The notes under the pieces: generated by a model
Told to the model about the DNA's origin: nothing
The model's database searches: none
The model's input: only the letters and a program-made list of their open reading frames with translations
Part shown: positions 1 through 8,572 of the stretch, one piece after another
How positions within the stretch are numbered: the stretch's first letter is position 1
How the letters are laid out: each line of letters begins with the position of its first letter
NCBI GenBank assembly: GCA_003168265.1
Contig: PMSV01000022.1
Coordinates: forward strand, 1 to 58,464
Source: Chitinophagaceae bacterium
GTDB taxonomy: Bacteria; Bacteroidota; Bacteroidia; Chitinophagales; Chitinophagaceae
Direction of reading: 5' to 3'
Length of the DNA: 58,464 nucleotides
Made by a program: the position numbers and the translations under genes

Positions 1-206
1 CGATCATCGTGAGCAGCATACAACCAACCCGAAATAGAAAAGAACAAGGGAATAAAAAAACGGAACAACCCATTCGAGAACAGGTACTCAACAAAACTGG
101 TTAAAGTCAGCTTCTCTCCAACAATCGTAAAAGGCTGGAGATACCGAAGGTTTAGGTTATACGAATGGACAAAAAGCAACATCACCATCGAAAAAAAAAC
201 CAACAT
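1..206 (-). CDS. Acyltransferase family 3 membrane protein, N-terminal part (runs off the window)
   Basis: The reverse strand is open from about position 206 to the window edge, about 68 codons. It encodes a first membrane segment followed by a VHSYNLNLRYLQP stretch and then IPLFFSISGWLY. The pattern of membrane helix, HS near its end, and a second helix reading FxISGxL is typical of the N-terminus of acyltransferase-3 proteins, which O-acylate cell-surface sugars from within the inner membrane. The rest of the gene lies outside the window. The start is uncertain: ATG at 206 falls inside the first hydrophobic helix, and the frame stays open upstream to a possible TTG near 265, so the true N-terminus may be about 20 residues longer. 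The family call rests on pattern memory only. Confidence 0.6.
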   Translation of the reverse strand, partial: MLVFFSMVMLLFVHSYNLNLRYLQPFTIVGEKLTLTSFVEYLFSNGLFRFFIPLFFSISGWLYAAHDD

Positions 207-318
207 TTGAATTTTTGGCTGACAACAGATTCTATTGGGGCTGGCATTACCTTTTTTTTGCAGACTCAATATAGTTATTAATTGACTTGAGCTATATTTT
301 GGTCGGTCCCTCTATCTG

Positions 319-1971
319 TCACGCCGGCCCTGCATTTTCTTTCACGATGTCAGTCAGCAATTTTCTCAGACTGCCTGCCTGCTGCAGGCCCGATATATAT
401 GCTTCTTCATCACCCTCAGCTTTCAACTCAAAAAGTTTCTTAAGCATTTTTTTTAATCCGGTATTACTACGAAAATCCTGTTCTTTGGCAATGATCATAA
501 CGCACCAGTTCTTCAGGATGAAGTTTATTTTTTCTTCCTCACGATTTTTTATCTGTAACAGGTCCGCAAGCTTTTCAAAAGATTTTTTTTCAGCCAGTTT
601 GCGGTCATTGTTATACATATTCTTCAGGATGCTGGCATACGCAATACTCAGGTCACCAGCATCGAATCGGACTGCTTTTTTTTGCATCACAAGGTCAAGC
701 TTTGAACCAGCCAAAATTTTTAGAACAGGCCCCGGGCTTCTATATCCATTGATGGATTTTATTTTCTGCTGTTCCTCTTCGGCCATCTTTTTCTGTGCTT
801 CCATCACAGGCCTGAAACCTGTATGATAATAGGTCCAGAAAGCTCCCGACTTTATGCCTTCGTCATTCTGTTTCCCTATCTGGTAGGGATCGACACTGAA
901 GCGGTTTAAATGATAAACTTTCCGGTGCAGTTCCATCACCAGTTCAAAAACATACCTTGATTCACCGCCGCGAAAGGCTGGGAAAATATTCAGCCCGATC
1001 CTCGCACTGTCGAAAAGGATCCAGGAGCCCGCGTAAGAAATTGGCAGGCCATTCCTGAATACAACATACCCCATATAGGAATCAATGGGGTGCCGCCGCT
1101 CAGACACCATCCCCATAAGCGCGACCGAAAGCCCCCGCGGTAGCCGGTAATAGGAGACGAACCGCAGGGCAGTGAATGTGACCGGCTCGATTTCACGGAG
1201 ATGGCGGACAAGTATCATCCGACCGCATTCGATGATTTTTTCGGCTTCGCTTTCGCTCAGAGTTACCCTTACTGGCTTTAATTCCTGCAGCTTTTGTCTA
1301 AATTTATTTTTGAGGACTGAACGATGGTAGTAAAGATCGACCAACGAACCTCCCAGGCAGGTGTGCGATGAAAAACTAATCTCCACATTCATCCTGAGCG
1401 CGTTCCAAAGCTCGTCCCTCGCTTCGGGGCGAATATCAGCGCTGTCGAAAACAGCAATCAGCCTGTCGAGTAGGTTTTCTCCTTTTTTCAATGACCTCGT
1501 GAGCCATTCTTTCCATCCTGCGTTCGCGTCCTGCAATATCTCTGATTCTACTTTTGGTAATACTGCCGACACGATATACTTGATATGCCCGTCATCTGAA
1601 TCAAAAGAATTCAGCCTGATATTTTCTGGCTGTTTTTTCCTGATCCATTTCACGATTTCAAAACTGAAGGCCGCGCAAAGCTGCGTTCCTGTAATACCGG
1701 AATTGTATAAACTGTCCCGGATCTTTTCATGCGATTCGATGTAAGCATGCAGCTCCTGCAATGCGCGTAATGCACTAACGTAAACCTGCTTATTATCCGG
1801 GTGGGCGATTAGAAAAAGCAGGCAGTTATGGTAAGATTCTATCGCCTTTTTGCCCTTCACTGGCATTGAGGTCAGCTCGTTCAGCAACGACAATTTTTGA
1901 GAGGGATATTCATTCCCATATTGATTGCGGATAGAAAAAAGCTTTAATATTTTTTGGACTGGCTTATCCAT
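319..1971 (-). CDS. Hypothetical protein, 550 residues, with a possible acyltransferase-like central region
   Basis: This is a long uninterrupted reading frame starting at ATG 1971. I do not recognise the family. There is no signal peptide or convincing membrane segment, so a cytoplasmic protein is likely. The N-terminal 250 residues look all-helical. Residues of roughly 275-390 are richer in strands, with a GYVVFRNGLPISYAGSW stretch followed by an FPAFRGGESRYVFELVMELH stretch, loosely reminiscent of GNAT-type acetyltransferases; this is inference. The C-terminal 150 residues are lysine-rich and helical. The gene is divergent from the HEPN/MNT pair across a 219-base gap and lies on the same strand as the acyltransferase fragment. 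It could also be a helical-repeat protein of unknown role. Confidence 0.7.
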   Translation of the reverse strand: MDKPVQKILKLFSIRNQYGNEYPSQKLSLLNELTSMPVKGKKAIESYHNCLLFLIAHPDNKQVYVSALRALQELHAYIESHEKIRDSLYNSGITGTQLCAAFSFEIVKWIRKKQPENIRLNSFDSDDGHIKYIVSAVLPKVESEILQDANAGWKEWLTRSLKKGENLLDRLIAVFDSADIRPEARDELWNALRMNVEISFSSHTCLGGSLVDLYYHRSVLKNKFRQKLQELKPVRVTLSESEAEKIIECGRMILVRHLREIEPVTFTALRFVSYYRLPRGLSVALMGMVSERRHPIDSYMGYVVFRNGLPISYAGSWILFDSARIGLNIFPAFRGGESRYVFELVMELHRKVYHLNRFSVDPYQIGKQNDEGIKSGAFWTYYHTGFRPVMEAQKKMAEEEQQKIKSINGYRSPGPVLKILAGSKLDLVMQKKAVRFDAGDLSIAYASILKNMYNNDRKLAEKKSFEKLADLLQIKNREEEKINFILKNWCVMIIAKEQDFRSNTGLKKMLKKLFELKAEGDEEAYISGLQQAGSLRKLLTDIVKENAGPA

Positions 1972-2190
1972 ATAGCCGCACGAAAATAATGTTATTTGAT
2001 GGAAGGTTCAGGACTCCACAGAAGGTAAAAGATTTTTTCCAGCTCCACTCAGATGTTTTCATGCACCACACCGCATAAAAACTCGAAAACTCTCTATCAA
2101 ATCCATCGAAGAATAACCCCTCCAATATTGCAGATGTCTGTAAATTTGGTATTTTTTTGGGTAGAACAATTCGGAAAAAAACAATCTGCA

Positions 2191-2637
2191 ATGGATCAAA
2201 AGGACATAAGATGGAAACAGAGATTTCGGAACTTTGAAAAAGCCTTCTCCAGGCTCAAGGAAGGCGTTGACGTAGAAGAGCCGAATGAATTGGAAAGAAA
2301 CGGGATCGTTCAACGATTTGAGTTTACATTGGATTTGAGTTGGAAAGTAATGAAAGATTACCTGGCAGAAAAAGGGCTTAGTTTCAAACCCTCCACCAAA
2401 GACACGCTAAGACATGCGCAGGAAGCCGGGTTAATAGACTATGCCCAGGACCTGATTGACGGCCTGGACATACACAAAGAGCTATCTCATGATTATGATG
2501 GCGATAAATTCGAAAATTCAGAGGAAAATTTGAGGATGGTCATTTTTCCGGCACTAAAAAAATTATACCTGTTATATATAAGCGAAGGCGCAACGAACCA
2601 GTTAAATCTTTTCGATGCAAAATCATCTGGAAAATAA
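2191..2637 (+). CDS. HEPN-type nucleotidyltransferase substrate-binding protein (HI0074-like)
   Basis: This 148-residue all-helical protein starts at ATG 2191. An in-frame ATG further upstream would extend it into non-coding-looking sequence, so the shorter start is preferred. The order of conserved pieces (RWKQRFRNFEKAF near the N-terminus, ERNGIVQRFEFTLDLSWKVM in the middle, a terminal H...SHDYD) matches the HI0074 family, which pairs with a small MNT nucleotidyltransferase. Related HEPN proteins are RNA-cleaving toxins with an R-x4-H motif that the MNT partner inactivates by AMPylation. Here the matching positions read H95-K-E-L-S-H100, so the arginine appears replaced by histidine. The stop lies inside the next gene (23-base overlap), which implies coupled translation. 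Toxin activity is not established. Confidence 0.82.
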   Translation: MDQKDIRWKQRFRNFEKAFSRLKEGVDVEEPNELERNGIVQRFEFTLDLSWKVMKDYLAEKGLSFKPSTKDTLRHAQEAGLIDYAQDLIDGLDIHKELSHDYDGDKFENSEENLRMVIFPALKKLYLLYISEGATNQLNLFDAKSSGK

Positions 2638-2962
2638 ATTCGGTTTGACCGAAAGAGATATAAGCACTATCCGGAATATTTTGATAAAATATCCTGAAGT
2701 TCAAAAGGTCCTCATTTTCGGGAGCCGTGCAAAAGGAAATTACAAACCAGGCAGCGATATCGACCTTGCAGTGTTTAATGCAGGAGTCAGCGAAACATTG
2801 ATCCGCAGGTTGCATGCTGATTTTGAAGAAAGCAGCCTGCCTTACAGGATTGAACTCTACAATTTTCCATCTCTTAAAAGCGCTGAATTTATCTCACATA
2901 TTGAAAGAGTCGGCATAGTCATCTATGACAGGGCAGAAGTCTTGCCCAATTCAACAATATAA
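2615..2962 (+). CDS. MNT-domain nucleotidyltransferase (HI0073-like), partner of the HEPN protein
   Basis: This 115-residue protein carries the minimal nucleotidyltransferase signature: GSRAKG at residues 36-41 followed by SDIDLAV, with D48 and D50 as the expected metal ligands. That is the GS-x10-DxD pattern of pol-beta-superfamily MNT proteins. In characterised HEPN/MNT pairs this subunit adds AMP groups to the HEPN partner and so acts as the antitoxin. It overlaps the HEPN gene by 23 bases in another frame, the tight arrangement expected of a two-gene module. It is followed by non-coding sequence and a degraded gene remnant. The family call is solid; the antitoxin role is inferred from relatives. 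Confidence 0.85.
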   Translation: MQNHLENKFGLTERDISTIRNILIKYPEVQKVLIFGSRAKGNYKPGSDIDLAVFNAGVSETLIRRLHADFEESSLPYRIELYNFPSLKSAEFISHIERVGIVIYDRAEVLPNSTI

Positions 2963-3021
2963 TGATTAAAACGTGGATGTGCAGATTAGAAACAGACCCG
3001 GACCTTATCTTATAAGACCCT

Positions 3022-3243
3022 TCATTCCTCAATCCCTAATAATCCCTCCATCAATCTCCCAACCGGAGCATGAAATTCAAGCCCTAATAATTTGGTAAGC
3101 AGCGGCGCGATATCCACCACGCCTAATTCCTGAATCATTTTCCCCCTATTGATCCCTGCTCCCACTGCAATAAAACCCATGTCCATTTCAGGCTGATCGG
3201 GATCATAGCCATGTCGACTGCCAATATGATAAAAAGATTCTGG
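3022..3243 (-). pseudogene. C-terminal remnant of an alkaline-phosphatase/nucleotide-pyrophosphatase-like protein
   Basis: The reverse strand carries about 73 open codons ending at a TGA, preceded immediately by an in-frame TAG (3244-3246) and with no start codon at a sensible place. The translation includes SRHGYDPDQPEMDMGFIAVG, then a VVDIAPLLTKLLGL segment. This is the usual C-terminal end of type I phosphodiesterase/alkaline-phosphatase-superfamily proteins (HGYDP, metal-binding His; xDIAPTxxxLLGI). The rest of the gene, normally 400-500 residues, is missing; upstream bases are AT-rich and not recognisable. It is best read as a deletion remnant beside the HEPN/MNT pair. The remaining 240 bases up to the next gene hold nothing I can identify. 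Confidence 0.75.
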
Positions 3244-3490
3244 CTAAATTTGGGTCCGAACTATTGTAAAAGCGAGATGAAAATTAAAGATTTATCTAAG
3301 GAACACCGAGTATAGAATGATGCAGAAAATATATTAGTATAGTCCACAAAATTAGTTCGGCTACATCTCAAAATATTAGTTGGAAGAATATCCTTACCTT
3401 TCAAAAAATCAGAAATTTCATTGTTCATAACTCCACTACATTTATAAATGACAAATTAAAATTATTCAATACAACAGATTTACAATCGAT

Positions 3491-4987
3491 ATGAATTATA
3501 AAATTGCAAAAAGTGTCCCTGTATTTTTGATTGTTTTGCTTTTTTTATCTGCACCTATTCATGCCCAATCATCTCTCCAATATGATATTGTTTTGATCGG
3601 CGGTAGGGTGATCGATCCTGAAACCAAATTAGATACAATCAAAAATGTCGGTATCATTAATAACCGCATTGCCCAAATTTCATCTGAACCGTTAAAGGGC
3701 AAAGAGATAATTAATGTTTCCGGCTTAGTTGTAGTTCCGGGTTTTATTGATTTGCATGTGCACGGAAGAGGGAACAAGGAGCAGGAATTTAAATTGCATG
3801 ATGGCGTTACCACAATGCTTGAACTGGAATGGGGAATTGAATTCTTAGACAAATGGTATGAATCCCGCAAATCAAAATCAATTATTAATTATGGAGCTAG
3901 TGTTTGTTGGCCATTTGAAAGATTCAAAGCATTAGATAAATATAAAACTGAATTAAAAGAATTATACCAGGAAGCTGTAAGTGGGGAATCTTCCTTTGAT
4001 TCGCTGTTTAGTAAAATTAGGATTTCTTATTCTGACACCTTGTCTCCTGAGCAAATGAGTAAAACCTTAGAAAATATCAGGAATTCGTTAGACGAAGGCG
4101 CAATTGGTATTGGTGTCCCAATTGGTTATTTACCGATAGTAAAGGAGGAGGAAGTTTTTCGTGTTTATCAGTTAGCCGGTGAACTAAAAGCGCCCATTTT
4201 TACGCATGTCCGTCCGGCTGGGATCACGTCTATCCAGCAGGCCATCGCAGATGCTATTCTTACGGGTGCACCTTTACACATCGTTCATATTAATAGTGCC
4301 AGTCTTGGCAAAATATATTTTGCTACTGAATTGGTGCAGACTGCAAAAAATCGTGGATTCGATGTCACCACAGAACTATATCCTTATACAGCAGCTTCCA
4401 CACTTCTCCAAAGTGCAGTGTTCGATGAAGGATGGCAGGAAAGACTGGGTATTAGTTATAATGACCTGCAGTGGGTGGCGACTGGAGAGCGATTAACAAA
4501 AGAAACATTTCAAAGCCATAGGAAGGCTGGAGGGATGGTTATTATACATTCTATGAAACCCGAATGGATCCGATACGGAATTGCTTTTCCAAATACCATC
4601 ATAGCCTCCGATGCTATGCCTTATAGCCCATTGGCGCATCCACGCACCGCCGGAACTTTTTGCAGGGTGCTAGGAAAATATGTGAGAGAAGAAAAAATCC
4701 TGGATCTTGCTACAGCCATTGAAAAAATGACACTTCTGCCCGCCAGGAGATTGGAAGGCATTGCACCGATGATGCGTTATAAAGGAAGAATACAGATTGG
4801 CGCCGATGCAGATATAACCATTTTTGATCCCGCCACAGTAATTGACAAAGCCACATTTGAAAAAGGCCTTGCTTATTCGGAAGGAATTGAATATGTGATA
4901 GTAAATGGCGTAATTGTATTAAAAAATGGCAAAACGGTTGAAAACGTTTTTCCAGGTCAACCGATTTATGGAAAATATAAGAATTGA
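3491..4987 (+). CDS. Secreted amidohydrolase, N-acyl-D-amino-acid (D-glutamate-like) deacylase
   Basis: The protein has 498 residues and a clear signal peptide ending in IHAQ, so it works in the periplasm or outside. It belongs to the metal-dependent amidohydrolase superfamily: a small beta domain, then the FIDLHVHG metal motif (H89, H91), H239 in FTHVRPAG, H266 in IVHINS, and D374 with H383 in the ASDAMPYSPLAHPRTAG stretch, followed by a C-terminal GADADITIFD strand. This layout matches D-aminoacylases and N-acyl-D-glutamate deacylases, which release D-amino acids from N-acylated forms. The position of the usual bridging cysteine is taken by an ELEWG motif (GVTTMLELEWG), as I recall for the D-glutamate type. 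It lies 143 bases upstream of a lactonase-like gene on the same strand. Dipeptidase or dihydroorotase-like activity cannot be excluded. Confidence 0.85.
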   Translation: MNYKIAKSVPVFLIVLLFLSAPIHAQSSLQYDIVLIGGRVIDPETKLDTIKNVGIINNRIAQISSEPLKGKEIINVSGLVVVPGFIDLHVHGRGNKEQEFKLHDGVTTMLELEWGIEFLDKWYESRKSKSIINYGASVCWPFERFKALDKYKTELKELYQEAVSGESSFDSLFSKIRISYSDTLSPEQMSKTLENIRNSLDEGAIGIGVPIGYLPIVKEEEVFRVYQLAGELKAPIFTHVRPAGITSIQQAIADAILTGAPLHIVHINSASLGKIYFATELVQTAKNRGFDVTTELYPYTAASTLLQSAVFDEGWQERLGISYNDLQWVATGERLTKETFQSHRKAGGMVIIHSMKPEWIRYGIAFPNTIIASDAMPYSPLAHPRTAGTFCRVLGKYVREEKILDLATAIEKMTLLPARRLEGIAPMMRYKGRIQIGADADITIFDPATVIDKATFEKGLAYSEGIEYVIVNGVIVLKNGKTVENVFPGQPIYGKYKN

Positions 4988-5130
4988 CCAATGAAATTTA
5001 GTCATAAAAAACTTGCAAGGGAGAATATTCGGGAAGAACGAGGAGAAAGAGAAATGTGGCAGCCTCCGGCCTCGTAAACTTGATTTTGAAAAATTATTTT
5101 CATTAACTTGTAGACGTAAATCGTTGAACC

Positions 5131-5982
5131 ATGTTCAAATTGGTTTTCCTCCTGGCTATTATGCTTTGCGGATCTCTTCAATCAAATGCCCAATCGCCCC
5201 CGACATATGAAATTTATGCTTTGAAATATTTCGGCATTCATTCGGTTCCATTATCCGAACTTGCCCTGGGCGCACCGAAGAAGGATACGATGAATATGTA
5301 CTTCATGTATTGGCTTGTAAAGGGGAATAATGGGAAGAATATCCTGGTGGATGCAGGCTTCCTGAATGATCTGGATATTTTTAAAGAATTAAATACCACA
5401 TTCTACATCAGGCCGGACTCCGTATTGTTGGAGCTGAATATCAAATCCGACGAGATTTCCGATATCATATTGACCCATCCGCATTGGGATCATGTGGATG
5501 GAATCAGTCTTTTTCCCAAAGCGCATATCTGGATTCAGAAAGAGGATTATAATTATTTTGTGGGAGAAGCCTGGCAAAAAGATGGTCGGCATGGTGGGTT
5601 TTATAAGAGGGATGTCGACACGATGGTGAGTTTTAATCTGGCAGGGAAACTAACACTGGTTGATGGTGACGATAAAGAAATCCTCCCTGGTATCAAAGTA
5701 TATACCGGTTCGAGACATACATACAATTCACAATTCGTGCAGGTTCAAACGGGAGGAGATAAAGTAATCCTCGCGTCCGACAATATCTGGATTTATTATA
5801 ACCTTGAACAACTGAAGTCTTCGCCCTACCCCAATGGGACTTTTGATACGACCGCTTACGTGAAGTCCATGCAAAGGATGAAGACACTCGCCTCCAATAT
5901 GAAGTATATTATTCCCGGGCATGATCCGGCCATCTTCTCCAGGTTCCCCATGGTTAAGCCGGATATCGTTAGGATAAAATAA
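5131..5982 (+). CDS. Secreted metallo-beta-lactamase-fold hydrolase, AHL-lactonase-like
   Basis: The protein has 283 residues and an N-terminal signal peptide cleaved around residue 20 (QSNAQ). All metal ligands of the two-zinc MBL fold are present: HPHWDH at 116-121, H196, D217 and H264 in PGHDP. The overall form (ILVDAGF near residue 71, strand-rich first half, terminal IIPGHDP) fits the N-acyl-homoserine lactonase/quercetinase-like branch, which opens lactones; such proteins are often cytoplasmic, so export here is notable. It follows the N-acyl-D-amino-acid deacylase on the same strand, and the two may act on related N-acyl compounds. The substrate is inferred; generic lactonase or esterase activity is equally possible. 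Confidence 0.8.
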   Translation: MFKLVFLLAIMLCGSLQSNAQSPPTYEIYALKYFGIHSVPLSELALGAPKKDTMNMYFMYWLVKGNNGKNILVDAGFLNDLDIFKELNTTFYIRPDSVLLELNIKSDEISDIILTHPHWDHVDGISLFPKAHIWIQKEDYNYFVGEAWQKDGRHGGFYKRDVDTMVSFNLAGKLTLVDGDDKEILPGIKVYTGSRHTYNSQFVQVQTGGDKVILASDNIWIYYNLEQLKSSPYPNGTFDTTAYVKSMQRMKTLASNMKYIIPGHDPAIFSRFPMVKPDIVRIK

Positions 5983-6533
5983 GGAACTTAAATATCCGAT
6001 TCATTTCGAATATGAAAATCTACTAACTATCTTCATAAAACTATCCACTATAATGGGTCCACTACATTAGTTGTGGTGATGGGACTGAGAAAAATAAATG
6101 CATACTCAAGCTGACTGAATATATAACCGATCAATAATCTGAGGAGTTACGATTAAATGAAGTACGGCAAAATTCGAACTCTTAACTAAATCCACTTTCC
6201 TCAGTGTATATGTATTAGCCGCCTTGGCGTTCCTGCATTGTCCTCTTCCCGAGCGGAAAAGACAGTTTCATTCCCAAAATCGGTCGTGTACACCAAAGAA
6301 ATAATGTCCTTTTGCCACATCACAACCACATCAGATAAAAAATATTATTTCAAAGTTAAATCTTACTACATCATTACTACTTCATGTTTTTATTCCTCTT
6401 GAAAAAAAGAAGAAATATTTTCTTTAACCTGTAACTTTCCTACTAGATTTAAGTGAAACAGAATTCTGCAAACTAACTGATGGCATACATTTCTGTTTCA
6501 TAATTAGAATCAACAAACTCCAAAACGATTGTT
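5983..6533 (+). other. 551-base intergenic region, no recognisable gene
   Basis: Both strands were read. The forward strand has only short frames, all interrupted. On the reverse strand about 47 codons are open between a TAA near 6350 and a TGA near 6210; they encode a MWQKDIISLVYTTDFGNE stretch that could be debris of a lost gene, but I do not recognise it. The last 150 bases are AT-rich and probably contain the promoter of the transporter/DhaK/DhaL operon; no promoter element was clear enough to place. Confidence 0.4.
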
Positions 6534-7535
6534 ATGCTGATTATTGAATCTTATTCCACTGCTGTCATCATGTGCATTGTCACCATGATTTGCTGGGGCT
6601 CTTGGGCAAACACCATGAAAATGACGAGCAAAAGTTGGGTCTTTCAGTTATATTATTGGGACTATTCCATTGGCGTTGTGGTTTTTTCCCTTCTCCTTGC
6701 ATTTACTTTCGGCAGCAGGGGCGCAGAAGGCCGTTCTTTTGTAAATGATATTACACAAGCAAATTCCGGTAACCTCGGTGCTGCGCTTTTAGCCGGCGTG
6801 ATTTTTAATTTATCGAATGTGCTCCTGGTCACTGTGATTGAGATTGCCGGGATGGCCATTGCCTTCCCGATCGGAGTTGGGCTAGCATTGGTGATTGGGG
6901 TCATTTCAGGCTATATCACCAATCCAGTTGGCAATGCCTTCATACTCTTCTGTGGTTTAGCGAGTGTGATCGTTGCCATTGTGATGGATGGGGTCGCATA
7001 CAGCAAGATCCCGGGCGATAAAAAAAAATCATTGGTCAAAGGAATCGCTATCTCTATTTTTACGGGAATCTTCATGGGGTTTTTTTATCCCATCCTGGTC
7101 TCTTCGATTTCAACCAACCTTGCAACCCCCGAAACGGGGAAACTCACACCATATACAGCCATCGTCATGTTCTCACTTGGCCTTTTCTTTTCGTCATTCA
7201 TCTGGGATTTTTACTTAATGAAAAAGCCTGTAACCAGTCGCATAGTTAGCTTCAGTGATTATTTCAAAACGGGAACTGTTCGGGATCATCTGCTCGGTAT
7301 CGGGGGTGGCCTTGTTTGGTGTACCGGCTTTTCATTGATGACCTTAGCTGGCCATCAGGCGGGGACTGCCATTTCCTATGGACTTGGCCAGTGCGCTACT
7401 ATGATCGCTGCGTTTTGGGGAGTTTTTATATGGAAGGAATTCGAGGCCGCACCCAAAAGCGTGAACAAATTTTTACTGGCCATGTTCCTTTTTTATTTCT
7501 CAGGCCTTTCACTTTTGATTCTTGCGAAAAATTAA
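6534..7535 (+). CDS. GRP-family (drug/metabolite superfamily) sugar transporter
   Basis: This 333-residue integral membrane protein has about ten hydrophobic helices. The beginning (MCIVTMICWGSWANTMK), the IEIAGMAIAFPIGVGLALVIG helix and the overall length match the glucose/rhamnose-porter branch of the drug/metabolite transporter superfamily, which brings sugars into the cell by proton symport. It lies 23 bases upstream of dhaK and is clearly co-transcribed with dhaK and dhaL, which argues that it imports the substrate those kinases phosphorylate, a small ketose or polyol-derived sugar. Automated annotation often labels such proteins as multidrug permeases. The exact solute is unknown. Confidence 0.8.
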   Translation: MLIIESYSTAVIMCIVTMICWGSWANTMKMTSKSWVFQLYYWDYSIGVVVFSLLLAFTFGSRGAEGRSFVNDITQANSGNLGAALLAGVIFNLSNVLLVTVIEIAGMAIAFPIGVGLALVIGVISGYITNPVGNAFILFCGLASVIVAIVMDGVAYSKIPGDKKKSLVKGIAISIFTGIFMGFFYPILVSSISTNLATPETGKLTPYTAIVMFSLGLFFSSFIWDFYLMKKPVTSRIVSFSDYFKTGTVRDHLLGIGGGLVWCTGFSLMTLAGHQAGTAISYGLGQCATMIAAFWGVFIWKEFEAAPKSVNKFLLAMFLFYFSGLSLLILAKN

Positions 7536-7558
7536 TCGAGCAAATAAAATAAATAACA

Positions 7559-8566
7559 ATGAAAAAATTCATAAATGAACCAATTCATTTTGTAGATGAA
7601 ATGATCGAAGGCATTATAGGAGCGCATCCGGGAAAACTTGGCTATGCAGCCAACGATCTCCGGTGCATTATTAAAGAATGTAACAAAATAAAAGGTAAGG
7701 TTGGCATTGCAACGGGTGGTGGCTCAGGTCATTTGCCATTGTTCCTTGGTTATGTGGGCGATGGATTGCTTGATGGCTGTGCGGTAGGTGGCGTCTTTCA
7801 GTCGCCCAGTGCAGAACAAATGCTGCATGTTACAAAAGCGATTGATAGTGGCGCAGGTGTATTGTACATCTATGGAAACTATGGAGGGGACATCATGAAC
7901 TTTGACATGGCTGCCGAAATGGCCGAGATGGAAAATATCAAAGTTGAACAGGTAATAGCAGGAGAAGATGTGGCATCGGCGCCAAAAGGAGAAGAAAGAA
8001 AAAGAAGAGGGGTTGCCGGAATATTTTTTATATACAAGATTGCGGGTGCAATGGCAAATGAACTGGCAACTATTGATGAAGTAAAACGGGTAGCAGAAAA
8101 AACATGTGCAAATGTCCGTACAATGGGCGTTGCGTTAACTCCCTGTATTGTCCCGGAAGCTGGAAGGCCTTCCTTCATATTGGGAGAAAATGAAATGGAA
8201 ATCGGTATGGGCATTCATGGCGAGCCGGGTATTCACAGAGGGCCATTGAAAAAAGCAGATGAAATAATCAATGAGATATTGCCACAGATACTGAGCGATC
8301 TCCCGTATAAAAAAGGAGATGAGGTTTCAGTGCTTGTAAATGGTTTGGGGGCTACCCCAAAAGAAGAATTGTATATTTTGTACCGCAGGGTGCACCATTT
8401 GCTGAAGCAGGAAGACATCTCGGTTTACAAAACTTATATCGGCGAATTTGCGACCAGCATGGAAATGGCGGGTGCTTCTGTATCTATCCTAAAGCTGGAT
8501 GGCGAACTTAAAAGATTATTGTCAAAACCGGCTTCATCGCCTTTTTTTGAACAAACACAACTTTAG
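7559..8566 (+). CDS. dhaK: Dihydroxyacetone-kinase-type subunit DhaK (substrate-binding, covalent His)
   Basis: The protein has 335 residues. The DAK1 domain fills it: GGGSGH at 53-58, a GNYGGDIMNFDMA loop (D111) and GIHGEPG with H220, the histidine that forms the hemiaminal with the ketone in this family. After GSGH most DhaK proteins carry EP (GGGSGHEP); here it is LPLFLGYVG, a variation I associate with kinases acting on erythrulose-like tetruloses, so the substrate may not be dihydroxyacetone. dhaL follows 6 bases downstream and the transporter is just upstream. No DhaM phosphotransferase gene lies in the window, so the phosphoryl donor is open; ATP is the simple guess. The family is certain; the substrate is inference. 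Confidence 0.88.
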   Translation: MKKFINEPIHFVDEMIEGIIGAHPGKLGYAANDLRCIIKECNKIKGKVGIATGGGSGHLPLFLGYVGDGLLDGCAVGGVFQSPSAEQMLHVTKAIDSGAGVLYIYGNYGGDIMNFDMAAEMAEMENIKVEQVIAGEDVASAPKGEERKRRGVAGIFFIYKIAGAMANELATIDEVKRVAEKTCANVRTMGVALTPCIVPEAGRPSFILGENEMEIGMGIHGEPGIHRGPLKKADEIINEILPQILSDLPYKKGDEVSVLVNGLGATPKEELYILYRRVHHLLKQEDISVYKTYIGEFATSMEMAGASVSILKLDGELKRLLSKPASSPFFEQTQL

Positions 8567-8572
8567 ACCAAT

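Noticed and set aside
3261-3428. 55-codon minus-strand frame starting MNNEISDFLKGKDILP
   Set aside because: Short, no recognisable motif, no ribosome-binding site and no conserved neighbour; chance frame in AT-rich DNA.
6172-6186. ATTCGAACTCTTAAC resembling the T-arm end of tRNA-Ser, as if an attachment repeat
   Set aside because: Only a short match to a universal T-loop; no acceptor-stem match and no second repeat at the other end.
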